From positions 1 through 64,000 of the forward strand of contig NZ_VCNG01000023.1 of NCBI RefSeq assembly GCF_006227205.1: a DNA stretch of 64,000 nt. Reading direction: 5' to 3'. A program made the translations under genes and the position numbers. Below are positions 1 through 8,596 of this stretch, in pieces; position 1 is the first letter of the stretch, and each line of letters starts with the position of its first letter. The stretch comes from Pseudomonas sp. ICMP22404. GTDB taxonomy: Bacteria > Pseudomonadota > Gammaproteobacteria > Pseudomonadales > Pseudomonadaceae. The notes below the pieces were generated by a model. The model searched no databases. It was given only the letters and a program-made list of their open reading frames with translations, and was not told where the DNA came from.

Positions 1-141
1 CTCCCGCTCAGGCTTCACCTTGCCTTGGCGCTGACGCCAGGCGTAAAAGCTGCTGCGGTTGACTCCAAACGCCCGACAGCAATTGTTAACGCCGTACTGC
101 TCGTCCAGCTCGTTGATCAACGAGAATGATCTTTGGAGTCC
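1..141 (-). CDS. IS3-family transposase OrfB, N-terminal fragment
   Basis: The minus-strand frame ending at base 1 reads continuously as an OrfB N-terminus, with residues resembling LINELDEQYGV and later SSFYAWRQRQG. This is the helical region that precedes the DDE catalytic core in IS3 OrfB. It overlaps the 3' end of orfA in another frame, as expected for the programmed -1 frameshift that makes the OrfAB fusion. The catalytic DDE residues lie beyond the window. The exact start is not defined because the product is normally made by frameshifting. Confidence 0.75.
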
Positions 142-419
142 AAAAGCAGGAGAGCACTGGCTTTTTTTAGGATTTCAATGTCCAGGTCTTTTTGCCTGAG
201 CAGCGCTTTGAGCTGCTGAATTTCTCGCTGTTCGGCGGTAATTGCCTTGGCCCCCTGCGGAGTGGTGCCCAAACGCTCTTGGCGAACCTGATCAACCCAA
301 CGGCGCAATGCGGTAGGGCCAATATCCAGACTGGCGCAGACTTCGGGAACTGACTGGCCTTCGTCCAGCACCAAGCTGGCAGCCTTGAGCTTGAACTCTC
401 GGGAATAAGATTTGCGCAT
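117..419 (-). CDS. IS3-family transposase OrfA (DNA-binding subunit)
   Basis: A 100-residue protein starting MRKSYSREFKLKAASL, with a helix-turn-helix of the transposase_8 type (SVPEVCASLDIGPTALRRW) followed by a leucine-rich coiled coil (QQLKALLRQKDLDIEILKKA), the usual IS3 OrfA layout. OrfA binds the IS ends and regulates transposition. The ATG at 419 is preferred over the one at 449 because GAGG lies about 8 bases upstream and the protein then begins where the family normally does. It looks intact. Confidence 0.85.
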   Translation of the reverse strand: MRKSYSREFKLKAASLVLDEGQSVPEVCASLDIGPTALRRWVDQVRQERLGTTPQGAKAITAEQREIQQLKALLRQKDLDIEILKKASALLLLDSKDHSR

Positions 420-489
420 ATCCAACACCTCAGATTTGGGCGCCATCATAGCGCCCGATTGAAGTGTCCAAAATCATTAGGCCAGTTCA

Positions 490-639
490 GGCTCGCTCCC
501 ACAGGGGCAATGCGGCGTGTGCCTACTATTTTTTTATCGCACCCTCTGTGGGAGCGGGCTTGCTCGCGAAGGCGGTGGGTCAGTTTGAATCGATGTTGAA
601 TTTGATGACTTCTTCGCGAGCAAGCCCGCTCCCACAGAG
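490..639. repeat. REP/BIME cluster (three Pseudomonas REP units)
   Basis: Three copies of the Pseudomonas REP palindrome built around GTGGGAGCGGGCTTGCTCGC: a partial unit at about 490-506 cut by the IS, a plus-oriented unit at 545-570 and an inverted unit at 613-639. The last two face each other across about 40 bases, a BIME-like arrangement. Such units lie between genes, can stabilise mRNA ends, and are known IS targets. Confidence 0.85.
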
Positions 640-650
640 GTCAGGGACGC

Positions 651-1571
651 CTACTGTGCGTCCAGACGGCACTCTACCGGCAGAGCGGCGACGAACTCAC
701 CCACCACCTCCCGGGTCAGGCTGACGATGTCTTCCACCCGTTCCATGCCCGCGCCGGTACGCCAACTGGCAACGATGTCCATCACCGAGGGCAACGGCAC
801 GCCAGTCACCAAGGTCAATGTGCCTTGGGCCAATTCGCCCTGTACCAGCGCCGCCGGCATGGCGCCGATGCCGAAGCCGTCGCGAACCAGGCGGGTGATG
901 GCCGAGGCCGAGTTCACGCAGTTGATGCGCGGTGACACGATGTTCGCCGAGTGCAAGAGATTGAGGATGTCCTGATGGGGCCGCGAGTTGCGTGAGAACG
1001 TCACGATGCGTTCCTGGGACAGGTCCTCCAGCGAGGCGTATTGCCGGTCATAGACAGAGCCGGTGCGCACCACCCAATGCATCGGATAACGGGTCAGCAG
1101 GGCATTGCGCACGCTGTCCAGGCGTAGGATGTCGGTCTGGAAGATGACGTCCTGATAGCCTTTCTCCAGTTGGGAACACAGATTGCTCGCCGTGTCGGCC
1201 GATAATTCGATTTCCAGGGCCGGATAGCATTCCATCAGGCGCGTCACCAACGGGCTGAGCCAGGTGTGGATGACCGTATCCATGGCGCCGATGCGGATCC
1301 GGCCGCGAACCTGGCGCGGATCCTGGATCACCGCCTTCATGCTTTGCATGGTGTCCATGATGCGCTCGGCGTATTCCAGCACCCGTTGCCCTTCGGAGGT
1401 CAGCGACACACCTTTGGAGTCGCGCACGAATAGCCGCACACCCATCTCGTCTTCCAGGGCCGCTATCCGGCTGGAGATGGAGGCCTGGGTGGTGAACAGT
1501 TTCTCTGCCGTGAGCCGGAAACTCTTCAGGCGAGCGACCCAGACGAAGGTTTCCAGAAACTTGATATTCAC
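651..1571 (-). CDS. LysR-family transcriptional regulator
   Basis: A 306-residue LysR regulator. The N-terminal winged HTH (about residues 1-60) reads KFLETFVWVARLKSFRLTAEKL, then an ASISSRIAALEDEMGVRLFVRD recognition region; a substrate-binding domain follows from about residue 90. The start is GTG at 1571, preceded by GGAGAG about 9 bases upstream. It is a clear paralogue of the LysR at 3221-4168: the first 60 residues are nearly the same and the C-terminal halves share several motifs. It is likely co-directional with the NTF2-like gene upstream. Effector and targets are unknown. Confidence 0.9.
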   Translation of the reverse strand: MNIKFLETFVWVARLKSFRLTAEKLFTTQASISSRIAALEDEMGVRLFVRDSKGVSLTSEGQRVLEYAERIMDTMQSMKAVIQDPRQVRGRIRIGAMDTVIHTWLSPLVTRLMECYPALEIELSADTASNLCSQLEKGYQDVIFQTDILRLDSVRNALLTRYPMHWVVRTGSVYDRQYASLEDLSQERIVTFSRNSRPHQDILNLLHSANIVSPRINCVNSASAITRLVRDGFGIGAMPAALVQGELAQGTLTLVTGVPLPSVMDIVASWRTGAGMERVEDIVSLTREVVGEFVAALPVECRLDAQ

Positions 1572-1610
1572 GTTGGCGGCTCTCCGGTACTGAGATTGGC
1601 AATGAGTGGA

Positions 1611-2150
1611 TTACTGCGCTTGGACCGCCACATACTGGAGCACCGCTTCAAGCCCCGCGGTATCCGGCACGCTGTCCATGAGCGCGCGAACGTCGCACCA
1701 CGGATAGTCCAGCGCCGAGACCCACGCCATGACCGGCGCCAGATCGGCTGCCGGCAACGTCACCATGTGCTCGATGGTGATCGTCAGCCCCTCGGCCAGA
1801 TTGGACTCAGGCTCGAACTGCCAGTCATACAGCCCACAACCGACCCTGACCTCGCCGCTGTGCTTGTCCGACATCGCCACCAGCCATGTGCACTGGAATG
1901 CCTTGGCATTCCCGGAAGGCGGGGCGCTCAGGCAAAACGTATAGACGTTTTCGAAGGTCTGGCCAAAGCGCCTGACCAGGACATCGCCAATGGCCTCGCG
2001 GCTTTCCACGTGCCCCGGAAAAGAAATCGAGCCGGTGCGCACGACCATGTCCAGCGTGGCATCGGTAGTGAAGGCCTGGTCCAGCAGGTGAGGGCGATTG
2101 CCGTCCTTGGCGTTGATGTACTGTTGGATCGATCGTTGAGCCGTGTTCAT
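1611..2150 (-). CDS. NTF2/SnoaL-like protein
   Basis: A 179-residue protein with the feel of the NTF2-like/SnoaL superfamily: an N-terminal helix, an AFTTDATLDM segment, a VESREAIGDVLVRRFG segment, then strands with FQCTWLVAM and VGCGLYDWQFE. Such cone-shaped alpha+beta barrels serve as small-molecule isomerases, hydrolases or binding proteins. The ATG at 2150 is preferred because the product then begins at the usual first helix; an upstream ATG at 2204 would add 18 unlikely residues. It sits between the two paralogous LysR genes and near a DUF1445 gene, suggesting small-molecule catabolism. Substrate unknown. Confidence 0.7.
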   Translation of the reverse strand: MNTAQRSIQQYINAKDGNRPHLLDQAFTTDATLDMVVRTGSISFPGHVESREAIGDVLVRRFGQTFENVYTFCLSAPPSGNAKAFQCTWLVAMSDKHSGEVRVGCGLYDWQFEPESNLAEGLTITIEHMVTLPAADLAPVMAWVSALDYPWCDVRALMDSVPDTAGLEAVLQYVAVQAQ

Positions 2151-2212
2151 CGGGTGTCCATATCGGGTTGAAAGGTGCTGTTCTAATAAATAAGGTTCAA
2201 GCAACCCAATAC

Positions 2213-2304
2213 CTGTGGGAGCGAGCCTGCTCGCGAAGGCGGTGGGTCAGGCAACTCGATACCGAGCTTGCCGCCGCTATCGCGAGCAGGCTCGCTCCCA
2301 CAGG
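2213..2304. repeat. REP inverted pair (BIME)
   Basis: Two facing REP units, CTGTGGGAGCGAGCCTGCTC at 2213 and its inverted partner ending at 2304, separated by about 45 bases. They lie between the NTF2-like gene and the DUF1445 gene, both on the minus strand, where they may form a hairpin in the transcript. Confidence 0.85.
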
Positions 2305-2325
2305 GTGTGTGGTTAACCGAGAAGT

Positions 2326-3129
2326 CTACAAAGCACTATTCCACAAATCCGTCACCAGCATGCAACCCGGTGCGTGGGTGATGCACAGCGGCGGACGGGA
2401 GGCCTGGACCACCGATTGCGGGGTTACGCCACAGGCCCAGAATACCGGGATCTCATCCGCCTCGACCGGCACGGCGTCGCCGTAATCGGGTCTGTCCAGG
2501 GATTGAATGCCAATCAGCGTAGGGTCGCCGATGTGTACCGGAGCGCCATGGACATTGGGCATGCGACCAGTGATCTGGATCGCCTGGATCGCGGCGGCGG
2601 CTTTCATCGGCCGCATGGTCACCACCATTTTGCCGGAGAGCCGGGCGGTGGGGCGAGTGTCGATGTTGGTGCGGAACATGGCGATGTTACGGCCCAGATC
2701 AATGTGTCGCAGCCGAATGCCGGCTTCCAGCAACGGTTGTTCGAAGGAGAAGGAACAGCCCAGGGCGAAGGCGACCATGTCGTCCTGCCACAGATGCTCG
2801 ATGTCCAGCGGTTCTTCGCTCAACTCGCCGTCACGGAAAACCCGGTAGCGGGGCACTTCGTGGCGGATATCGATGGGGTCGCCCAGGTTGCGAAAGTACG
2901 GGTCGCCGGGTTCGGTCACGTCCAACAGCGGGCAGGCCTGGCGATTGAGGGTGCAGTAGCGTAGGAACTCGTTGGCCCAATCGCCGGGGAGGATCACGAT
3001 ATTGGCTTGTACCCGTCCCTTGCCCAGGCCGCTGGTGTGCCCCTGATACTGGCCGGCCGCAATGCTCTGGCGCAGGGCGAGGGGGGCGTACTGTTGCAGT
3101 TGTTCAAATGACAGGGCGGGAAGGGACAT
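2326..3129 (-). CDS. DUF1445 / D-glutamate cyclase-like hydro-lyase
   Basis: A 267-residue member of the DUF1445 (putative hydro-lyase, YcsI-like) family. Family landmarks include the QANIVILPGDWANEFLRYC segment near the N-terminus, the DDMVAFALGCSFSFE segment, the MFRTNI segment and the VFWACGVTPQ segment near the C-terminus. Members include the mitochondrial D-glutamate cyclase domain, so a lyase/cyclase acting on an amino or keto acid is likely. The ATG at 3129 has a clear AAGGAG upstream, so the in-frame ATG at 3213 is rejected. It may be transcribed with the NTF2-like gene. Confidence 0.85.
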   Translation of the reverse strand: MSLPALSFEQLQQYAPLALRQSIAAGQYQGHTSGLGKGRVQANIVILPGDWANEFLRYCTLNRQACPLLDVTEPGDPYFRNLGDPIDIRHEVPRYRVFRDGELSEEPLDIEHLWQDDMVAFALGCSFSFEQPLLEAGIRLRHIDLGRNIAMFRTNIDTRPTARLSGKMVVTMRPMKAAAAIQAIQITGRMPNVHGAPVHIGDPTLIGIQSLDRPDYGDAVPVEADEIPVFWACGVTPQSVVQASRPPLCITHAPGCMLVTDLWNSAL

Positions 3130-3220
3130 CAGGGTTTCTCCTTGTGGTTGTCGGTCCTTTTTAGAAAACCCAGGCGATGACGTCCAACAAGGAATGTTGC
3201 TACCCCGCGACAAATAAAAG

Positions 3221-4168
3221 TTATTCGAGGGGCACCGGGCCGTTCAGGCCGGGCGCTGCCACCATGCGTTGCGGACCCACATCCAGGGCATATTGACCCA
3301 CCACCTGGCGGCTCATCTGAACGATGCTCTCGACCAGCTCCAGCCCAACGCCCGCGCGCCAGGAAGCAACGACGTTCAACTGGGGCAGGGACGTGCCCGG
3401 CTCCAATTGGATCAGCTCACCGCTCGCCAGGGGTTTGGCCACCAACGCCGCGGGCAGAGCGCCGATACCGAAACCGTCACGAATCAACCGCGTCATGGCC
3501 GACACCGAGTTGACGCAACTGACCCGTGGCGCGTTGACCCCCTGGGCATACAGCAGGTTGAGTACATCCTGATGGGGGCGTGACTGCTTGACGAACGTGA
3601 TGATGCGTTCACTCGCCATCTCGGCCAGCGACGCATAGGGCCGGGCATAGATCGAATGACTGGCGGCGATCCAGTGCATGGGGTAGTGCCCCAATTCGAG
3701 GTTGCGCACACTTTCGTGGCGGACCAGGTCGGTCTGGAAAGCGATGTCCAGGTAACCCTTCTGTAGCTGATCGCACAAATTGCGTGCAGCGTCGGCAGTG
3801 ATTTCGATTTCCACCGCCGGAAAGGCCTGCATCAGCATCGACATCAGGGGACTCAGCCATGTGTGGATCACCGTATCCATCACGCCGATGCGCACCAGGC
3901 CTTGCTGTTCGTTGCCGGTGTCCAGGGACTGTTTCAGCGCACGCTGGACCTCGAGCATCTGCTCGGCGTAGTTGAGCACCTTGAAGCCTTCAGGCGTCAG
4001 CGACACCCCCCGGGAGTCGCGGACGAACAGGCGCAGGCCCAACTCGTCCTCCAGCGATGCGATCCGGGCGGAAATCGCCGCCTGGGTGCTGAACATCTTT
4101 TCGGCGGTCAGGCTGAAGCTCTGCAGGCGTGCCACCCAGACGAAGGTTTCGAGGAACTTGAGGTTCAT
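3221..4168 (-). CDS. LysR-family transcriptional regulator
   Basis: A 315-residue LysR protein with the winged HTH at residues 1-60 (KFLETFVWVARLQSFSLTAEK) and an effector domain behind it. It parallels the LysR at 651-1571 along its whole length, including the conserved PMHW, SRPHQD and RDGFGIGA segments, and has a longer C-terminal tail. It is divergent from the OprD-type porin at 4424, with 255 bases between them, so it probably controls that porin and the DUF1445 gene. The effector is unknown. Confidence 0.9.
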   Translation of the reverse strand: MNLKFLETFVWVARLQSFSLTAEKMFSTQAAISARIASLEDELGLRLFVRDSRGVSLTPEGFKVLNYAEQMLEVQRALKQSLDTGNEQQGLVRIGVMDTVIHTWLSPLMSMLMQAFPAVEIEITADAARNLCDQLQKGYLDIAFQTDLVRHESVRNLELGHYPMHWIAASHSIYARPYASLAEMASERIITFVKQSRPHQDVLNLLYAQGVNAPRVSCVNSVSAMTRLIRDGFGIGALPAALVAKPLASGELIQLEPGTSLPQLNVVASWRAGVGLELVESIVQMSRQVVGQYALDVGPQRMVAAPGLNGPVPLE

Positions 4169-4423
4169 GACGGGTCTCTTGGTGCGTGTGGTTCTTATGA
4201 TTGCAATTGTTACTCCAGATCAGGCCATCGAGCGCATCAATTTTTCTTATGTCCGACCGGGCTTTTTTCCCGTTTGACGCTTTCAGAGCGTGGCGCGAAG
4301 AATCCACGCCGACGACGCAGCTCACTGCGCCCGTGTCCGAACGACAACGTCTTCACACAAGAATAACGAGGCGCCCGCAGAGCCCCCCGAGAGGGTCCGC
4401 TCGCGCCGATAAAAGGAGCACGC

Positions 4424-5665
4424 ATGCAGCATTTCAGATCCTCCCCCCGGATATACGCCCCAATCGGTACGGTGCTTGGCTTGAGCCTGATCGGCGTGCC
4501 TGCCGCCCAGGCGGACTTCATCGCCGACAGCAAAGGCAGCCTGGAGGCGCGCAACTTCTACTTCAACCGCGACTTTCGCCAGGAAGGTTCGCGGGACAAG
4601 GCCGAGGAGTGGGCCCAGGGCTTCCTGTTGCGGATCGAATCGGGCTACACCGCCGGCACCGTCGGCTTCGGCCTGGATGCCTTGGGCATGGCCGGTTTCA
4701 AACTGGATTCGGGTGGCGGTACGGCGGGCACCAACCTGTTGCCGGCGGATTTGTCCGGAGGGTCGCAAGACCGCTACGGCGAACTGGGCCTGACCGCCAA
4801 GGTGCGGGTATCCAACAGCACCCTCAAGGCGGGAACGCTGCAGATCAAGGACCCGGTGGTGAGCTCCAACGATACGCGGCTGTTGCCGGCGACGTTCAAA
4901 GGTGGACTGTTGAACGTGCAGGAAATCGATCGATTGAAGCTGACCGGTGGGCAGTTCACCCAGATCAACGTCGTCGATTCCACCGATTATCAGGACATGA
5001 CCGCCAACCGCATCGGCGGCACCAGTGACAAGTTCCAGTTTGCCGGGGCGGACTATCAGTTCCTGCCGAACCTCACGGCGCAGTACCGTTATGGAAAACT
5101 GCAGGATATCTACCAGCAGAACTACCTCGGGTTCGTCCACACCCTGGACCTGGGGGGCGGCCAGGCGCTCAAGAGCGACGTGCGCTATTCGCGCAGCACC
5201 GAGGACGGCAACTTCCGCAACATCGACAACCAGGCCTTCGGCGCGCTGTTTACTTACAGCCTGGGTGGGCACGCACTGGGTCTGGGTTACCAGCGCATGA
5301 GTGGCAACGATCCTTTCCCGTATATCAGCCGTAGCGACCCGTACCTGGTCAACTTCGTCCAGATCGGCGACTTCGCCAACGTCGACGAACGTTCCTGGCA
5401 AGCCCGCTATGACTACAACTTCGCCGCACTCGGTGTCCCTGGGTTGACGTTCATGACCCGCTACATTTCCGGTGATAACGTGCAACGTGCCGCGCCGGGG
5501 GAGGGCAAGGAGTGGGAACGCAATACCGACATTGCCTATGTCGTGCAGGACGGGACATTGAAAGGACTTGGGTTCAAATGGCGCAACGCCTCGGTGCGCT
5601 CGAATTTTGGCAATGACCTGGATGAGAACCGGTTGATTGTCAGCTATACGATGGCGCTCTGGTAG
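4424..5665 (+). CDS. OprD-family outer-membrane porin
   Basis: A 413-residue porin: a signal peptide with likely cleavage after the AQA near residue 30, then FIADSKGSLEARNFYFNRDF, the hallmark start of mature OprD proteins, and many amphipathic beta strands ending in an aromatic residue (SYTMALW). OprD porins form 18-stranded channels that take up specific small acids or amino acids. The ATG at 4424 has GGAG nine bases upstream. The divergent LysR and nearby DUF1445 hydro-lyase suggest uptake of the substrate that these genes metabolise. Substrate cannot be named from sequence. Confidence 0.93.
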   Translation: MQHFRSSPRIYAPIGTVLGLSLIGVPAAQADFIADSKGSLEARNFYFNRDFRQEGSRDKAEEWAQGFLLRIESGYTAGTVGFGLDALGMAGFKLDSGGGTAGTNLLPADLSGGSQDRYGELGLTAKVRVSNSTLKAGTLQIKDPVVSSNDTRLLPATFKGGLLNVQEIDRLKLTGGQFTQINVVDSTDYQDMTANRIGGTSDKFQFAGADYQFLPNLTAQYRYGKLQDIYQQNYLGFVHTLDLGGGQALKSDVRYSRSTEDGNFRNIDNQAFGALFTYSLGGHALGLGYQRMSGNDPFPYISRSDPYLVNFVQIGDFANVDERSWQARYDYNFAALGVPGLTFMTRYISGDNVQRAAPGEGKEWERNTDIAYVVQDGTLKGLGFKWRNASVRSNFGNDLDENRLIVSYTMALW

Positions 5666-5679
5666 CACTGGGAGTGCAA

Positions 5680-5703
5680 GGCGCTGTTCCAATGGACAGC
5701 GCC
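5680..5703 (+). terminator. Hairpin after oprD-type gene
   Basis: GGCGCTGT at 5680-5687 pairs perfectly with ACAGCGCC at 5696-5703, 15 bases after the porin stop codon. An A-rich stretch rather than a U-tract follows, so it may be a weak terminator or an mRNA-stabilising hairpin. Confidence 0.5.
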
Positions 5704-6000
5704 CATAACAAGTTAAAAAATATAATCAATTTTTCATGGGGTTGCGGTTTCGGCCACTGATCCAGTGTTCTCAGAAAACGCACCCGTCCGATTGAGTCAT
5801 TGCGCGACGCAAGCCATTTTTTGCGATTTCCTCCCTGTTTGCTGGCTAAAATGCCACTCATTCGACTGCTGAAAATAAGGAAACTTATGGGTTTCCTTTG
5901 TTTTGTTTTTTGTCATACTCCACCTGCGAGTCGGCAGAGGTGCCTGCTTGCCCGGTATTAGTACTGGCTAATAACAATTCCACCAGCAGGAACCCACGCC
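5704..6000. promoter_or_regulatory. Intergenic region upstream of calB with short inverted repeat
   Basis: No gene is seen here. The region holds an inverted repeat TATTAG (5956-5961) / CTAATA (5968-5973) about 30 bases before the aldehyde dehydrogenase start. It fits an operator for a regulator such as the TetR protein at 8597, but this is inference. No -24/-12 element with correct spacing was found, unlike upstream of calA. Confidence 0.35.
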
Positions 6001-7443
6001 ATGAGTATTCTCGGTCACCACGCTACAGCGGCTCCCACCGAACAACTCGCTACCGCACTTGCACGCATGAAACAGGCCCACCTGGACGAAGGGCCCGCAA
6101 GCCTGGCGTTGCGCCGTGACCGTCTTGATCGGGCGATTGCCCTGCTGCTGGATAACCGTGAAGCCATCGTCGCGGCGGTGTCTGCGGACTTCGGCAACCG
6201 CAGCCGCGAACAGACTCTGCTGTCGGATATCGCCGGCTCGGTGGCGAGCCTCAAACATTGCCGCGAGCACCTGGCCGAGTGGATGCAATCGGAGACGCAT
6301 CCGGCTCCGTTCCCCGGTTGCGAGGCGCGGGTCGACTATCAGCCGTTGGGTGTAGTGGGGGTGATCAGCCCGTGGAATTTTCCCATCGTGCTAGCCTTCG
6401 GGCCGCTGGCAAGCATTCTTGCTGCCGGCAACCGGGCCATGCTCAAGCCCTCGGAGCTGACCCCGCGTACCTCGGCGTTGATCGACGAGTTGATCGCCCG
6501 TTATTTCGACGAGCGTGAACTCTGCACGGTATTGGGCGATGCGCAGATCGGGGCGTTGTTCAGTGCGCAACCGTTCGATCATCTGATATTTACCGGCGGG
6601 ACGTCAGTGGCCCGGCACATCATGCGTGCCGCCTCCGACAACCTGGTGCCGGTGACCCTGGAACTGGGTGGCAAGTCTCCGGTGTTGGTTTCCCGTAGCG
6701 CCGACCTGGCTACCGTGGTGCAGCGGGTATTAACGGTGAAGACCTTCAACGCCGGCCAGATCTGCCTGGCCCCGGACTATGTGTTGTTGCCGGAAGAGTT
6801 GCTGGAGGACTTCGTCGGCGAGGCCACTCGTTTTGTCAGCACCATGTACCCAACCCTGCGCGGCAACGCCGACTACACGTCGATCATCAACCCGCGCAAT
6901 TTCGACCGTCTGCGGGGTTATCTCGCCGATGCCGAGGCCAAGGGTGCGCGACTGGTGGAGATCAACCCGGCGCAAGAAGACCTGAGCGACCGCGAGATCC
7001 GCAAGATCGCCCCGACCCTGGTGCTCGATCCCAGTGAGGACATGCAGGTACTGCGCGAGGAAATCTTCGGCCCGTTGTTGCCGATCAAAACCTATCGCGA
7101 CTTCGCCACGGCCATCGACTACGTCAACGGGCAGCCTCGGCCGTTGGCGGCCTATTATTTCGGCGAGGATGCGAATGAACGCGAGCAGGTGCTGGCGCGC
7201 ACGACGTCGGGCGGTGTGGTGATCAACGACGTGATGAGCCATGTGCTGTTCGAGGCGCTGCCCTTTGGCGGGGTCGGTCACTCGGGCATGGGGGCCTATC
7301 ATGGCGTCTATGGTTTCCGTACCTTCAGCCATGCCAAGGCAGTGGTGGTGCAGAGCGCCATCGGTGAGTCCAACCTGGCGATGCGTGCTCCCTACGGCCC
7401 GATGATCCATGGCCTGCTCGACCATTTGCTGACGGCCAACTGA
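6001..7443 (+). CDS. calB: Coniferyl aldehyde dehydrogenase
   Basis: A 480-residue NAD(P)+ aldehyde dehydrogenase that closely resembles Pseudomonas CalB, which oxidises coniferyl aldehyde to ferulate in the cytoplasm. Visible family features are the substrate-channel motif GVISPWNFPIVL, the general base Glu221 in ELGGKSPVLV and the catalytic Cys255 in AGQICLAPDYV. The C-terminus (ALPFGGVGHSGMGAYHG) is typical of the CalB/fatty-aldehyde branch. The ATG at 6001 has AGGA about 10 bases upstream. An esterase follows 18 bases on, and the matching alcohol dehydrogenase calA lies 4 kb away under a sigma-54 promoter. The exact physiological aldehyde is inferred, and other aryl or long-chain aldehydes are possible. 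Confidence 0.85.
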   Translation: MSILGHHATAAPTEQLATALARMKQAHLDEGPASLALRRDRLDRAIALLLDNREAIVAAVSADFGNRSREQTLLSDIAGSVASLKHCREHLAEWMQSETHPAPFPGCEARVDYQPLGVVGVISPWNFPIVLAFGPLASILAAGNRAMLKPSELTPRTSALIDELIARYFDERELCTVLGDAQIGALFSAQPFDHLIFTGGTSVARHIMRAASDNLVPVTLELGGKSPVLVSRSADLATVVQRVLTVKTFNAGQICLAPDYVLLPEELLEDFVGEATRFVSTMYPTLRGNADYTSIINPRNFDRLRGYLADAEAKGARLVEINPAQEDLSDREIRKIAPTLVLDPSEDMQVLREEIFGPLLPIKTYRDFATAIDYVNGQPRPLAAYYFGEDANEREQVLARTTSGGVVINDVMSHVLFEALPFGGVGHSGMGAYHGVYGFRTFSHAKAVVVQSAIGESNLAMRAPYGPMIHGLLDHLLTAN

Positions 7444-7461
7444 GGCCCCGGGAGGCTGACC

Positions 7462-8391
7462 ATGAACCTGTTGCAAACGCTCAAGGCCAAGCTGCTGCGC
7501 GCCCTTGCCAAGCGCATGAAAGGCAAATTCATCTACGACGCGGCACGTTATCCGCTGCGCGCGGTAGAGGAACGGCACATCCCGACAGCCTGGGGGCCGG
7601 CGCGGGCGTTGTTCTACTGGCCCGATACGTCGCCTGGGGAACCTCTCCCGGTGTACCTGAACCTGCATGGCGGTGGATTCGTCGCTGGAGTGCCGGAGCA
7701 CGACGACAGCTATTGCCGCCGTCTGGCTCACAACCTGGGTTGCCTGGTGGTCAATCTGGATTATGTCCTGGCGCCCGAGCATCCCTTTCCCGCAGGTTTG
7801 CGTCAGAGTTTCGAGGTGTTGGAGTGGCTGGCCGGGCAGGGTGCGACGCTGGGTATCGACCCACAGCGTATCGCTGTCGGAGGACACAGTGCCGGCGGCA
7901 ATCTGGCTGCCGGGCTGGCCAATCTGGCGCGAGGACATGAGCGACTCAGGGTGGTGCACCAGGTCATAGATTATGCGGCGCTGGACGTCTCCCAGGCTCC
8001 TGAACTGAAGCATTCGACGATCGACAAGCCGCTGCTCGGTCCGGGCTTGATGCGCTTCTTTAACCAGTGTTATCTGAGCGACCCGACCCAGGCCCGCGAT
8101 CCCCTCGTCTCGCCGTTGCTGGCGCCGGTCGAGGCATTACGGGGCCTGCCTGCCGCCACATTGATCACTGCCGAGTACGATATCCTGCGCGCCGAAGGCC
8201 AGGCTTATGGGGAGAAACTGCGTCAGGCCGGCGTTGCGGTGAACGAGAGAATGTTCCCAGGCTGCGATCATATGTTCACTCACCTGGGGCCGGATGCTTC
8301 TGCGGATGAGGCGTGGCAGTTCATCGAGGATGGGTTGCGCGGGGCTTTTGAGGGGGCGAGGGTGGAAGAGGCTGATAGCGCACTGGTTTAG
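7462..8391 (+). CDS. Alpha/beta hydrolase, HSL-type esterase
   Basis: A 309-residue alpha/beta-hydrolase_3 protein of the hormone-sensitive-lipase type. The oxyanion motif is LHGGGF near residue 70, the nucleophile elbow GHSAGG near residue 140, the acid is probably the Asp in AEYDILRAEG, and the catalytic His is in CDHMFTH. It likely hydrolyses an acyl or aryl ester in the cytoplasm. It starts 18 bases after calB, so the two probably form one operon; it could release an aryl alcohol from an ester before oxidation by CalA and CalB. That role is inferred. Confidence 0.88.
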   Translation: MNLLQTLKAKLLRALAKRMKGKFIYDAARYPLRAVEERHIPTAWGPARALFYWPDTSPGEPLPVYLNLHGGGFVAGVPEHDDSYCRRLAHNLGCLVVNLDYVLAPEHPFPAGLRQSFEVLEWLAGQGATLGIDPQRIAVGGHSAGGNLAAGLANLARGHERLRVVHQVIDYAALDVSQAPELKHSTIDKPLLGPGLMRFFNQCYLSDPTQARDPLVSPLLAPVEALRGLPAATLITAEYDILRAEGQAYGEKLRQAGVAVNERMFPGCDHMFTHLGPDASADEAWQFIEDGLRGAFEGARVEEADSALV

Positions 8392-8407
8392 AGTCTTTGA
8401 TGACGCT

Positions 8408-8552
8408 TGTGGCGAGGGGATTTAGCGAAACGTCGCACCGCCCCGCTGGGCTGCGAAGCAGACCCAATACTGGCGACTCAATTAGCATGACACACCGAGC
8501 TGTCTGCTTGGGGCCGCTTCGCAGCCCAGCGGGGATGAATCCCCTCGCCACA
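8408..8552. repeat. REP-type inverted element, left copy flanking tetR gene
   Basis: A palindromic element with TGTGGCGAGGGGATTTA at the left end and its inverse at the right end. Its interior (CTGGCGACTCAATTAGCATG and on) recurs in the element at 9265-9396. Both are Pseudomonas REP/BIME-like units of the GGCGAGGGGATT class. Confidence 0.85.
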
Positions 8553-8596
8553 GGGTACTATGTTGCTTGTTTGATTAACGCTAGCCAGGATCCGTC

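Larger units (their letters stand above)
1..489 (-). mobile_element. IS3-family insertion sequence, 5' part (cut by window edge)
   Basis: The orfA and start of orfB on the minus strand form a typical IS3-family transposase pair. The element's outer end is read as about 460-489, where the minus strand starts TGAACTGGCC, a usual IS3-type terminal repeat start. A REP palindrome begins directly after it, so the element appears to have inserted into a REP. The other end lies outside the window, so the matching terminal repeat and target duplication cannot be seen. Confidence 0.8.

Noticed and set aside
4322..5692. Long minus-strand open frame (456 residues) opposite the OprD gene
   Set aside because: Antisense shadow of the porin; no domain and no ribosome site, while the plus-strand porin has a clear signal peptide and family motifs.
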